NCBI GenBank assembly: GCA_035048495.1
Contig: CM068546.1
Span: 37,404,674 to 37,468,673, forward strand
DNA length: 64,000 nucleotides
Direction: 5' to 3'
DNA from: Euptelea pleiosperma
Taxonomy: Eukaryota > Streptophyta > Magnoliopsida > Ranunculales > Eupteleaceae
Both the position numbers and the translations under genes were made by a program. A model generated the notes under the pieces. The model did no database searches and was not told the DNA's origin. It saw only the letters and a program-made list of their open reading frames with translations. This document shows positions 45,203 through 56,113 of the stretch, one piece after another (within the stretch, counting starts at the first letter, position 1; every line of letters starts with the position of its first letter).

Positions 45203-46019
45203 TCATGGCCCTTGTAGGTCCAATCATCGATCCCATCCCTCCGGCGTCACTGTGACTGCATAATGTGTCTTGTAAAATAATACTCTTGAAGAAGATCCCC
45301 AAGCTCTACCAAGAAAGGTTGGACCGGCCCCAACCGCATTGCAGAATTTAAACACAAATCCCGTCGGTTCGTCCGTTCTGTCTCGAAACAGTTCGAGACA
45401 GAACTGTTATATAATACCTCCTAAACCACCTAATAACAGCCCGGCAGTAACATTGATGGTGCAATCCTACACAAGAAACAAGAGTGAAATTGGTGATTAG
45501 TAAAATAGAATTGTAAAAAATCTGAGACCATCTTATCAATATGTGATTTTGGTAGAGTTCATGATCTCCACCTCGTAAACGGACTGCCCATTGCCCATGA
45601 TGAAGTCGACTGCGCCTTCGATGCAACTGGAACGGAAGTAATGGCGGCCAACTGCATCAAACAATGTATCTTGTTGACCAACGAAAGCACAATTGTAGAA
45701 AGAATTTTTGTCTCCTTGTATAAAAGCAGCTACTGCCGGCATTCGTGGGTTAGCATTCGGAGCCTCGTGATTAAACGTATTCTGTTGAACCACCAGCAAC
45801 GTAGTATCAAAGAAGATGCTAATATGGCGAAATAGGATTCATGTTGCTGACCCAAAACATTTTGGGATAAGGCATAGACGATGATGTTAAATGAAGTAAA
45901 AAATGGCATTTTTGTAACACTCCCCTGTGATTCAAGCAACAGTACCCCCTGACAAATTAAAAGTCCGAAACACCCCCCTTGACCAAACCATTCAGTCATT
46001 GACGAGGGTTTAGAATATT

Positions 46020-46345
46020 GAGGTCCGCTCGTTGGTCATGAATACATGAATATCTACTGCTGTATGAGCCACATGGCACATTCTTAGGGACCACTGACCG
46101 AAGTTTGGCCCATCACAATGGGACCTAAAGACAATAAATTAGCTCGATTGGTGATTTCTAGCCATTGGACCTAAGTACTCCAAATTATATATGCTCGAAT
46201 CCACAGCTAAAAACCAACCCATGACAACGATTCAAATTCAATTCAACTGCTAGAAATAAATCTCCAATCTACCTAGGGGTGGACCAAATATCTATATGGT
46301 CAGTAGTCACTAAGAATGTGCCACGTGGCTCATACCTCAATAATC
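46020..46345. mobile_element. G-box-family MITE in intron 2 of the pseudogene
   Basis: Arms gagccacatggcacattctt and aagaatgtgccacgtggctc. The flanks (agtcattgacgagggtttag and rest) match those of the element at 38,181 in copy 1, so the insertion predates the gene duplication. It lacks copy 1's nested hAT-like block. Confidence 0.75.
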
Positions 46346-46720
46346 TAAACTCTAGTCAACGACTGAATGGTCTAGTCAAAGGGGTGTTCCAGACTTTTCA
46401 TTTGTAAATTAAAGGGGTGTTGCTAATTAAAATTGACAAAGCATTGCACTTAAACCTTGTTCATAAAGCCAAAGATAAAAGCAGAAATTAAGAAAATTAA
46501 ATGACAAAACAACCTTGAAAGTAATGCGTTTTGCCAAAAAATTGTCTGCCCATATAGTGATAGTAGCATCCTGTATATTGGAGTTACAACTATATTCAAT
46601 CACTGTTCTCATCCTGCTATCACCTTCCAAGACGATGTATGGCTTGTTCCGTGGGATCGTAATTTTCTCGCTATATGCATAAAAACATCGGATCAGAAGT
46701 TTAATAAAGACCTTGATTAG

Positions 46721-46962
46721 TTTTTTTTTTTTCTTTTCTGAATCGAGGGTATCTAGGCCTCTTAGAACACCCAACTAGTCCCCCGGGACATGCTAGTCAT
46801 CCCTCCACACATGCCAAGTGTTCTGGGAGAGTTTTGATCTGGCCTGAGCTACTTATATATTGTTACTCTTCTAGGGGGTTGCCCCAAGGAGAGTTGAACT
46901 GATCAGAACCTCTCGCTTTTTGGAGCGGAGTCCTGGCCATCAGCACTCAACCCTTGGGGTTT
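46721..46962 (-). mobile_element. tRNA-derived SINE, full length
   Basis: On the minus strand it begins aaccccaagggttgagtgct and the tRNA-like head has pairing ends (ccccaagg with ccttgggg). An A-box-like gagtgctgatggcc and a B-box-like agttcaactct follow. It ends in an A-rich tail, seen as the T run at 46,721-46,732. The 13-base target duplication agaccttgattag is exact at 46,708-46,720 and 46,963-46,975. It is absent from the matching intron of pectinesterase copy 1. Confidence 0.85.
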
Positions 46963-46974
46963 AGACCTTGATTA

Positions 46975-47110
46975 GGAGAAAACATTCGCTGAAGTCTCCC
47001 CACCCAAAATGTCAGACACGTACGTACTTCGATTCCTTAACCCAACCCGCGTTAAGAATGGGGTACTTTGTCAGACATTTTGAAGTCCCAGGGGACGAGC
47101 GAATTTTTCC
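46975..47110. mobile_element. Mutator-type MITE next to the SINE
   Basis: Starts ggagaaaacattcgct and ends agcgaatttttcc, roughly inverted, with aaaatgtcagac/gtcagacatttt inside. A 9-base duplication ccttgatta lies at 46,966-46,974 and 47,111-47,119. The SINE's duplication includes this element's first base, so the SINE came later. Confidence 0.75.
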
Positions 47111-47394
47111 CCTTGATTAATTAGTATACTTTTCGATTGCGTAATTAAGGCTATAAGGTGAGTGATATTTACTTATAAACCCCAGCAAGCTACGTGAATA
47201 TGAATCCACTGAGTATTGTTTTGAGGGACTCCTTGTTGAATGGCCTCACCAATAGTCCTGAAATCTCCTTGGCCCGACGGTGTAACAGTTATTTTCTTGA
47301 AAATAGGAGGTGCAGTTGCATTGCTTAATTTCCATCCTCCTAAACTTGAAAACATGGCCATATAAATGAAGATCAACAATTGAAGAAACCGCAT

Positions 47395-47734
47395 TGTTTT
47401 TACTTCAACTATAAACTCTCAAAACTTTCGTGCTCGATCCTGTAATACTTCTCCACAGCTTGATCAGTACTCTTATGGAAATTATGAAAATTATATCTTG
47501 GTTTTTTTAAAAAAATCTTCTCATTTATGAATGACATTGAATTTAACCTAACAAAAGAAGAAAATTTGAGATGATTTCCCGAACGAAAGATTACATATAT
47601 AGATGTCATGGGGATGACAGAGTGAGATTGTCTTAGAACCCTAATGGAAACTTTTAATTTGTTTCTTCCTTTTAAACGAACAGAACAGGAAACCCTAAGG
47701 ATTATCAGATTATGATTGAAAGGACGTCTAGGGT
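47395..47734 (-). promoter_or_regulatory. Former upstream region of pectinesterase copy 2
   Basis: Similar to 39,308-39,650 upstream of copy 1. At 48,158-48,195 (aaagaagggttacatgtata; gtcatggtgatgacagag) a further partial repeat of the same segment follows the MITE. Confidence 0.45.
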
Positions 47735-47743
47735 TTTTCCTAA

Positions 47744-48148
47744 GGGTCGTGATGTAACAAGGTATACCTGAGATCTTTTCATTTGCGGAAGCGGCATTTT
47801 TGGTAGTGGCCACTGCCATCTGGGCCCACCGACCGCATGGATGTTTAGCCCACCCTTTAATAGACATTTATACAAAAAATCAGCTTGCTTAATGATTTTT
47901 AGCCGTTGGTTTTAGTACTCAAAAGATGGTTGTATTCAACGGCTATAAGAATGCCTTAAATGGTGCAAAAAAGTGTTAAAATCTAATGGTTATAGATTAC
48001 CAATCAAGGTGATTTTTGGTATGTATATCCACCAAGGGGTGAGATAAACATCCAAGCGGTCAGTCGGCCTAGATGGCAGCGGTGACTACCAATATTTGCC
48101 GCTTCCGCAAATGAACAGTTTCAGGCATACCTTGTTACATCTTTTTCC
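47744..48148. mobile_element. Mutator-type MITE, long copy
   Basis: Ends gggtcgtgatgtaacaagg and ccttgttacatctttttcc, as in 21,757-21,963. The 9-base duplication ttttcctaa is exact at 47,735-47,743 and 48,149-48,157. Subterminal atttgcggaagcggcat..tgccgcttccgcaaat and inner blocks (accgcatggatgtttagccc; aaaatcagcttgcttaatga) are inverted. The inner blocks resemble the G-box family. Confidence 0.85.
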
Positions 48149-48157
48149 TTTTCCTAA

Positions 48158-48551
48158 AGAAGGGTTACATGTATAGATGTCATGGTGATGACAGAGCTGC
48201 TAACAGTGTTTGAAAACTCGAAACGGGGGACTGGGTCACGAGGGGTATATGTGTCTGCTTTTTCAAATTGTGGAGGGGTATGTCAAATATTGATGAAAAC
48301 ATGGGGGAGGTAAAAAAATTCTCTAAAATAATATCTTCACAAGTTTGATATCCTCTCCAAAAATTCCACGTGGCACACTGTTTGTGAGCCAACGCATGAA
48401 TGTTTGTCTCACCGTATTGGTGAATTCTAGCCATTGGATTTGAGTACCCTAAAAAAATGTTGGACATACTCCAACGGCTAGAAGTCACCCAATGAGAATG
48501 CTCAATTCCAAGAGTCATAAATCCTCAATCAGACTAAATTTTCATAGTTAC
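48158..48551. repeat. Mosaic of repeat fragments
   Basis: Holds gtgtttgaaaactcgaaac (48,199), a one-sided tgtcaaat/ggggtatatg foldback piece (48,225-48,325) and the left half of a G-box-family MITE (48,362-48,550, ttccacgtggcacactg). The LTR element interrupts the last of these. Confidence 0.55.
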
Positions 48552-49211
48552 TGATATTCGCTCAAAAGTGCTTATTTTAAGCAATTATCCTTGTAACGTT
48601 ATCGCACTCTCCTACGTAAAAGGCTCTATTTATCTACTTTTCTACGTAAGAGTCTCTTCTATTGCGTAGAACACACTTTTCTGGACGAAATGGTATATTT
48701 GCATGCATTAAACACATTTTCGGAAGTCTAAATATTAAGCCGTTCTGATAAAGTCTCATTACGCGCTTCTTCTGTCGCAGGAAACCCCGATGGGACGATT
48801 CTCGAGACTTATGGGCCCAAATCGATCATGAAAGCCCAGTATCAAAGCTTAAAGAGCCCACATGCTATGACTAGAAGATATGGGCCAAATATGGGCTGAA
48901 TAAGAGGACCAAAAAGCCGGCCCAAAGAACGAAGAGAGTAGGAGAGCCAATGACCAAGAGACGGACCAAAGCGTTTAAAGCCACATGAGTCAGCAAAGAA
49001 TGATAGTCGACTCTACTGGAGAAGCGTGAGGATGGTCACAGTGAAGAACAGGGTTCCAGACCCTCCGCCAGTGCTTTTTTCCAATTTTTTTTGATACTTT
49101 TTCTCTCATCTCTCCTTATTCTCTCTCTCTCTTCATCTCTCGATCCTCGAATCTACTGACTTAACCCCAGAACTCCTGCCTATCAGCTCTATCTCATCTC
49201 CCTTAGCTTTC

Positions 49212-49272
49212 TGACCGTTGGATCTTCCATCGGACCGTTGGATCTTCAATCGGACCGTTGGATCTCTCTAGA
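49212..49272. repeat. Triplicated 21-bp unit in the LTR
   Basis: gaccgttggatcttccatcg, gaccgttggatcttcaatcg and gaccgttggatctctct follow each other in tandem. Confidence 0.85.
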
Positions 49273-49513
49273 TCCGTCGATCTACCAATCTGAGTCCCAA
49301 TCAAGTCACCATCCATCCGATCGCCTTCAGAATGCCTGTCACATCATCTTGTGAGACGATGGACATCATCAGTCCATGTGGGCCAGTAGCCGGGCCCATC
49401 AGCATCAACCCGCTGTCCGACCAGTTAGTGGACCCCGCGAATTTCAAAAATAATTTTAATTAAATGGGGGGTCCACTAATTGGGGAGATTCCCCATAGAA
49501 AAGTAGCATTTTA

Positions 49514-49518
<5 letters not shown>

Positions 49519-49556
<38 letters not shown>
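49519..49556. repeat. Poly(A) tract in the LTR
   Basis: A long uninterrupted A run, followed by A/T-rich DNA, just upstream of the LTR's TATA-like box. Confidence 0.85.
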
Positions 49557-49557
<1 letters not shown>

Positions 49558-49729
49558 AAAAAAAAATTAAAAATATTTTTTTTATTTAAAAAATACCCTA
49601 TTTCCATTAATGGAAATAGGGAGCTTTATAAGAGGAGGGAGAAGGGTTCGTTCGAACCCTAATCCCCCTCCAATCTCCTCCTCTCCTTCCCCCTATCCTT
49701 TCCCTTCTTCCCCGCGATTTCTTTCTCCT

Positions 49730-50030
49730 CTTTTTCCTCTTTTCTTCTTCGTCTTCTTCAACCATTCTTCGCCGGAGTTGCAGGTTTGCAACTCCGGCCG
49801 TCCTTCTTCTCTTCTCTTTCTTCTCTTCCTTCTCTTCATCCCTCTTCCTCTCTTCCCTTTCTTCTTTCTTCTTCTCCTTCTCGTCTTCTTCTTCTTCTTC
49901 TTCTTTTCTTCTTCTTTTTTTTCTTCTTTTCTTCGTCCGGCCGGAGTTGCAGAACTCCGGCCGTCTCCGCCTTCTTCTTCTTCCTTTCTTCTTCTCTTTT
50001 TCTTCTTCTCTCCTTGCTGCTGCACGACCG
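49730..50030. repeat. CTT-rich low-complexity tract with two hairpins
   Basis: Imperfect (ctt)n/(ttc)n. ccggagttgca..tgcaactccgg at about 49,772-49,798 forms an 11-bp stem, and ggccggagtt gcag aactccggcc at about 49,940-49,963 a 10-bp stem with a four-base loop. Confidence 0.8.
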
Positions 50031-52435
50031 CCAGCCTCCAGCTGCACCTCCACTTGCGCCTGCAACCAGCAGGCGAGTTTTTAAACTCCTCCGGCGGACT
50101 GGTTCACGTTAACCAGTCCACCACCACCGCCTGTTCCCCTCTCACCCAGCCCACCGGACTGGTTCGCCTCCGTCTCCTCTTCTCTCCGGCAACGCCCCCT
50201 CCTTCTCCACCTGCTACGCCTGCCCCCACTTCTTCCTCCCTGATCCTCCTCTTCCACCAGTCCGTCTTCTCCACTCGAACAACCAGCTGCCCACCGCCTG
50301 CAACTTCTTGGGTTCGCCTGCTGCTGCACGTCACCTCCGCCTCATTGCTCCGCCTCCTTCCTAGCGTCCCAGCAGCCACGCACCAGCAGCTGCTGCCCTT
50401 CCTCAAGCAGATCATCCTCTCCACAACTTCCACCGTTGCTGCCACCTTCCAGAACGTGCAACCTTGCACGTATTCCACCTGTGAGCACCGCCTCTTCCAC
50501 CTTCAATTTGCAGGTATTTGTGAGATATAAAAAAAAATGAACCAAAAGAAAAGGGGAAGAAAAGAGAATTGGTGATTCATCCTTCATGCAAGCCACGCCT
50601 CCACCATTTGATCTTCTTCGCTGCCATGCACCGCAACTCCGGCAATCTTCATGACCACATCTCTTGCGGTGCTACCCACCAAGATCCTCCTTGTTTCTCT
50701 TGCTGCCCCATGTCTTGGCTGTGCACCCGATCATTGGTAAGTCTAAGGTATTGTTTCTTTCTCTCTATTCTTTTTTTTATTTTTACTTTTCATTTTCTCT
50801 CTCTAGATTTCTTCTTTCTCTCTCTATATGTCCTCTCTCTCTAGATCTCTCTAGTTCTCTCTTTCTCTCTCTAGTTTATTTTTTTTAACGCTTTATAATT
50901 TAGTTATTTTTACTTGATTGTAAGAGACATGTTCGAATGAATGAAGTTGATTTGAATAAAATTGTGTTCTATTTTCAGGAAATTTTCTGTCATTTTATGT
51001 TCCTATTCGCGCTAATCAGACTAATCCCGAGTGCGGATCGACATCCGACACGAATCCCTATACAAATCTGTCCATTTTACAGGTTAAAAATCTCGGATAA
51101 TTACAAATGTGTTGAAGCTAGGGTTTCCGTAACCAACGACGCGGAAAATCCTACTTTCAAATGGCGCCGCTGCCTTCTCCAACCAACAACGCTCCCTTGC
51201 TGCAACGTCTCCTCCCTACCTCGCTCTACGCTGTTGTGCCCACCAGCGCTCCTCCGCCGTGCGCCTCCAACCACCGTTGCTGCAAAAATCTCCTCCGCCT
51301 GAAAACGAACTAGCAACAGTTCGGTCACAACTTCCTCTCCTCTCCACCTGCAAGTCCACAGATCGCTAGACCGGTGCGTCTTCAATGCCCTGCTACTCCA
51401 AAATGCAAGCGTCTTCACCTTCTCCTTGCTGGTTGCAAGACTTGCAACCCACTGAACCAACCAGTGCGCCTCCGTGGCCTACCATGTTCTCTTCCATTGG
51501 AGCCAATCCTCCATCAACCACTGTTGCACTTGGATCTCCACGTCAAGGTGCAACCTGATCTGCGAGTGCACCATGCACCTCCCACGAAGCGCTCCTCCTT
51601 GCGGCGTCTCTCCATCAAAAGCTCTCCACAGGAGCCCACAACTTGCATCACTTCTCCACCTCTTTCCTCAAGCACTAGTGGACTGAGCGGGCTCCACCAA
51701 GCAGTACCGATCCTCATCCCTCATGCTCATCTTGGCCGACAATCAATCTCACGTGGTCTTCATTCTTGGCCGATCACCCGGGCCGAACCACTCACAGGGT
51801 CGATCCCGGTCTCAAATCATGGTAAGTGCGCATAAGGTATTTTCTCTTTCTAGGGTTCATTTGCTCTCTCTAGGGTAAGTGAATTTCTTTATCTAGAATC
51901 CCCAGGCTGATCGTCTTTTTGCACCACTGACTCCGTTCGGTGAATGCAAGAGGGTGAGTTTTTCTCTCACCTCTACCTTGTCGGCCGGTAAACGACCGAG
52001 GTGTGAAAATTCTCTCTCTACCTTCTTCCTCTCTCTCTAAAATCTCTTTTTACATGCTTTCTTACATGCTTTCTAGAATAGATTTACCGCTTTATTTATT
52101 TCTGTCATTTATTTCATGTAAGCAACAGTTTGATTAATGCAATTTGATTTCGATAATTTTAGTCTTCTCTGGATCTTATTTGGATGTGTTTTAAATCGAC
52201 TCGCCCTTCTCATCTCTTCCATCATTCTCCTTTTTCTCTTGTATATTATCTGTCATTTTATGTTCTTATTCACGCTAATCCGACTAATCCCGAGTGCGGA
52301 TCGACATCCGACACAAGCCACTGTACAAAACTGCCCATTTTACAGGTTAAAAATCTCGGATAATTACAAATGTGTTGAAGCTAGGGTTTCCGTAACCAAC
52401 GACGCGGAAAATCCTACTTTCAGTTACTTACTCTA

Positions 52436-53083
52436 AGGGTCTGTTTGGTAACTTGGAATTGAGCCGGATTTAGAGTTATGATTCTTGTAATCACAAATCT
52501 CTGTGTTTGGTAGGACCGTAGGGATGTAACTAACCATTGGATTGGTGTCTTTTATAGGTTGATTTTTAATCGTAGGATTTCTAGCATTAGTTGGGATACA
52601 AAGACCCAAAGCTTATAAACAACCTTATTTTTGGTATGTAACTATTGGATTCATGTCTTTTTATAGGATGATTTTTAACTATGAGATATCTAGCATTATT
52701 TGAGGTACTCAAATCTAAAGGTTAGAATTAACTAATCAGCCTGATTTTTAGTATGTAGGTCCACCTAGGGATGGGACAAACATCAATACTTTCTATTATC
52801 CCTAATAATGTGCCACATGGCGCGCTCATAATATGGTCCATCATTGGTGTTGATGATGGATATTCGTATTTGTTGCATCATGTCCCACTTAGGCTTTAGC
52901 TATTGAGGTTTTGGCACGGGTTAATTATAGTAAAGAAATTGTCAAAATAAATTTTTAGTAATTTTCATGGTGCAATCAAACATAAGAAATTTCAATTCTT
53001 TGAATTCAAATTCTTAGTAATCACAAATCCTAGAATTTTATTTTCAATTCCAATCCATGGTTGGTTGCCAAACAAACCCTAAG
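52436..53083. repeat. hAT-like MITE with a nested G-box-family relative
   Basis: agggtctgtttggtaacttg at the left and gttgccaaacaaaccct at the right are inverted. 52,510-52,870 inside has family blocks (taatcagcctgatttttagt; ccacctagggatgggacaaa). Confidence 0.65.
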
Positions 53084-53107
53084 GGGTGGACCAAACATTC
53101 ATAGAGC

Positions 53108-53990
53108 GTGCCTAGGGGTGTCAATCTAGCCCTCTTGTAAGGGGTCCCAACTCCCAACCCTACCCTGCCCTTAGCAAATCATCTTTAATTTATTTATTTT
53201 TTAAATTTATATTCCATAAAACAGCGTGGTATATTCAAAACTAAATTAAGTTGTTCTTTCTTAAATGAAAAAAAATCTGTTGTTCCAAGGTCACTTGTCG
53301 TTCGACACTTAAAAGTGTCCAATTGTTAATGAGAGTTCCAAGTTACTTAGTGAATCTTATCCTTCTTTGAAAAATAAAACGTACAAAAGAAAAGGAAAAA
53401 ATCGTTTGGCATGGTCTCTTAGTTTCCTTTCGTACACGTGTCATGATGTTATTGGTGTTGGACACTACAATTATCCTTAAAAATATACAATTTTGGTCAA
53501 TTTCCAAACGATTGAGCCATTTCAAAATTGTTCCTATTTTAAAAATTTTAAGAATTGATCGAAATTGTTCCAAAATGACTTTTTTCTAGTGTAAATTTAT
53601 AATATATCATTTATTTTATCGAAGTTTTTAAAAATACTAAAAGGTTTCATTTTCAAACCTTAACGATTCACCCTTGTTACGAAAAAATTATGATCATTCA
53701 TAGAAAAATCTACATAGATTAAACCGAGAAAATACATTACCAAGTCAAGACATTATTCAAACATCCACTTTTTTTATTTAAAAATTTTATATTTTTTACT
53801 ACTCTTCTTCTAGGTCTTGGCTCTACCTGGCCCTTGAGGGTAGGGCTAAGGCCTAGCTAGTTCAGGCCCTCTAAGGGCTAAGGCCTCACCCTTATAAGCG
53901 AGGGTCCGGCTAGGGTCAGAGTAAGCCCTACCCTGGCCCTCTGACGGCTAGGGTCGCAGTAAGCTCCACCCTGGGCCTTTGACAACTGTT
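53108..53990. repeat. taggggtgtcaa-type repeat
   Basis: Left ggggtgtcaatctagccct and right ccctgggcctttgacaac are opposed. The right part has several agggctaaggcc/gctagggtc repeats. No gene is seen. Confidence 0.45.
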
Positions 53991-54069
53991 ATTAACATAG
54001 GAATGAGAGGGAGCCCTATGTGGTGCGTGAAAGAAAGAGGGAGGGGGAGAAATTTACAAAAAGAGAAAG

Positions 54070-54500
54070 AGACTTGGGTGGCGCTTGGTAAAACTTTTTT
54101 TCAAACCTTAAGTCTGAATCAACTGAAATTAAGTGATTTTGGTGATTAAGTTGCATTTGGTAAACGACTTAATTTTAGTACTTATCATCAAACTCAAATA
54201 AAAAAAGACAAAAGTAAAAAGTGACCTAGCCTTCACTTTTTGCGGTGAGTGAATGAATCTTTAAAAAAGATTATTTGATTCTTTTTTAATACCAACAATG
54301 CCCTTTTTTTAAACCTTTCTCTTTTAAAAACTTACGAAAGTATCTTAATAAATATTTCAAAATACCCACAATGCCCTTGACTTAATTTTAAGACTTAAGA
54401 CCTTAGCCAAACAACCTAATTCAGACATAAGTCATTAAGCTACCAGATCTTAAGCACTTTAAGCTTTTAGATCTGATAACTTAATTTACCAAACGTCCCC
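54070..54500. repeat. hAT-like MITE
   Basis: Ends ggtggcgcttggtaaaac and aatttaccaaacgtcccc. Most of the inside matches the block nested at 38,318-38,610 (accaacaatgccctt; aatatttcaaaatacccaca). Confidence 0.65.
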
Positions 54501-55240
54501 TTGGTTTCTCTTTTTACTTTTTTGAGAAAAGGATGATTTGACGCTGAACCATAGGGACTACTGGAGGGTATTTTTGGAAAACAAGCATTCAAAGATGTTT
54601 TAAAGAATGCAAATGGGGTTGCCGGCCCAAAGTTTTAAAAAAGAAACACATTTCAGTTGAAATGTTCACCAACCAATTGAAAATTTGAAACAGAGATTTA
54701 TGATCTTAATATCTCATAAAAGTGACTACCTTGGGTGGTCAATAAAATCATAGAAAAGTCAACGATGGTTATGAGCAAGACGTAAGGATAGCTTTTGGGG
54801 TAGGCCCAATCCAAGAGGTGTGAGTTCATCCATCATTTAATGGATGAGAACGTGCAGGATGATAAAGTCACTGCCCATATCCAAAAGCTGCTTGGCCCAC
54901 CAGCCAAATCAATTGGAAAAGAACCACAGAGAAAAAAATTATAAGCCCACTGACCTCATGGATGTTTAGCCCACCCCTGATTGGTTATCTCTAGCCAATA
55001 GATTTTAGCACTTTTGTAAGAGTGATTCTAGCCGTCGGATTCAAACACGTTTTGGGGTACTTACTATATATCCAAGGGGTGAACTAATCCTACCGTAGGG
55101 CAACTGATCGACTGGAGCAAAAACATTTCCGGGAATTAACGGTGGAAATTACCGTTTTACTTAGCTCGCATTGAATCACAAGAAAAAGACAGCCATTGGT
55201 TTTGAATTTGAACAGCTCTTTAGGTTCGTTTGCAGGTTGA
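54501..55240. other. Intergenic DNA with a partial G-box-family MITE
   Basis: 54,930-55,090 shows cccactgacctcatggatgt and ccaaggggtgaac blocks. The rest is unrecognised. Confidence 0.4.
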
Positions 55241-56113
55241 GAATTGAATTCTCTCATCTGACAAAATCACGGACTGAACAATAAACGAAGAAAATCGGCT
55301 CACCCATACTAGAGAGCGTTCAGTTTTGCTCTTGATCAACATTTTTTTTGAGACACTAATCTCTGACTTGTACTCTCAGGGTTGGTGCTGATCTTGAAGA
55401 TCATTCAATGTCATCTTCTTCCCAACTTCCCCATTTGATCCATAAAAGGGTATGTTTCTATGTTCTACCCAGACTCTTCTTCTGTCAATCAGGTTTCATG
55501 CAGATTTACTGTTTATCTATTGGTTTTCAGTCTGTAGTCTAAATCTTTGTACTTGATGTTCCTTGTGCACATTTTTTAGGGGAAACTTGAGGTACCCATG
55601 TGGATAAATTGCTTCGAAAGCTTGGTTTCGGTTGTTCTTCCTGTCAATCTTTGTTTGATTTCTTGAAGCCGAATGAATATCAGGACAATGTTTATTTTGG
55701 GTTTATGAGCTTAAGTCCTTGATTATTTTTATTTTTATTTTGGTTTTAGTCGGAAATTTTAGTCACCCATTTGACAAAATGACTTAAAGAAGGTTGAATT
55801 TTGTTAGTTTTTACAGCCTGATTTTTTCTGTTGTTTTGATCGTTTTTTTTTTTTTTTTTTTTTGTGCTTTGTGATCTTGGGATTCTTTTGTCCCCTTCTT
55901 TACTGTTAGAAAATTGAAATTCCCATCTGGAATTGCAGCAGAAAAACCTTATATCTATGGTAGATTTTCATGTTTTCTATCTCAGAGATCGGATACATAG
56001 ATTAAAAAAAAAAAGTTTAAAACCTTTCAATATATTTCACTAATAAATCTTAAAACTTCACAATATTAATAAAGAAAATTTCAAATTTTTGTGTTGTTAT
56101 TGCGTTCTTGGTA
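55241..56113 (+). promoter_or_regulatory. GDSL gene upstream region, possible 5' UTR exon
   Basis: A T/C-rich segment with a short frame at 55,408 followed by aaaagggtatg, a possible splice donor, suggests a leader exon. No matching acceptor next to the ATG at 56,114 was settled. A 21-base T run lies near 55,846. Confidence 0.3.

Larger units (their letters stand above)
44707..47394 (-). pseudogene. Pectinesterase, copy 2 (tandem duplicate, disrupted)
   Basis: Same five-exon layout as copy 1, with exons at about 47,173-47,394, 46514-46670, 45572-45781, 45203-45466 and 44,707-44872. Exons 2 and 3 keep their lengths (157 and 210 bases) and motifs ([22 protein letters not shown]). Exon 1 has a one-base insertion (near 47,186-47,190) that turns IYVAAGVY into VACWGL, stop. 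Exon 4 is 264 rather than 248 bases, with changes in the GYITAQ segment and near the Trp-Thr-Tyr end that break the frame. Exon 5 ends early (AKQP, stop). It cannot make a full enzyme. The shared introns show that copying included the G-box MITE of intron 2. Confidence 0.88.
48552..52422 (+). mobile_element. Deleted LTR retrotransposon with a 2.6-kb 5' LTR
   Basis: Begins TGATATTCGC and ends CTACTTTCA, flanked by the exact 5-base duplication gttac (48,547-48,551 and 52,423-52,427). The 5' LTR is 48,552-51,159. Two bases later comes tggcgccgctgcc (51,162-51,174), a close match to the primer site tggcgccgttgcc common in plant Ty3/gypsy elements. The last about 175 bases of the LTR recur at 52,247-52,422 as the end of a shortened 3' LTR. 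No gag-pol is present. A TATA-like tttataaga lies near 49,624. The LTR holds a 34-base poly(A) run, CTT repeats and hairpins. Superfamily is inferred from the primer site only. Confidence 0.72.

Noticed and set aside
46880..46962. A functional tRNA gene
   Set aside because: The tRNA-like head lacks a convincing full cloverleaf, and it continues into a SINE body with an A tail and target duplication.
49607..50530. Long open frames on both strands (306 aa forward; 152, 124 and 110 aa reverse)
   Set aside because: They lie in the CTT-rich LTR tract, which gives Ser/Leu/Phe-rich or Lys/Glu/Arg-rich translations in every frame. Openness reflects composition, not coding.
48552..52422. Simple solo LTR of 3.87 kb
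   Set aside because: A primer-site-like sequence two bases after an internal LTR end, and repetition of that LTR end, fit a deleted two-LTR element better, though a solo LTR is not fully excluded.
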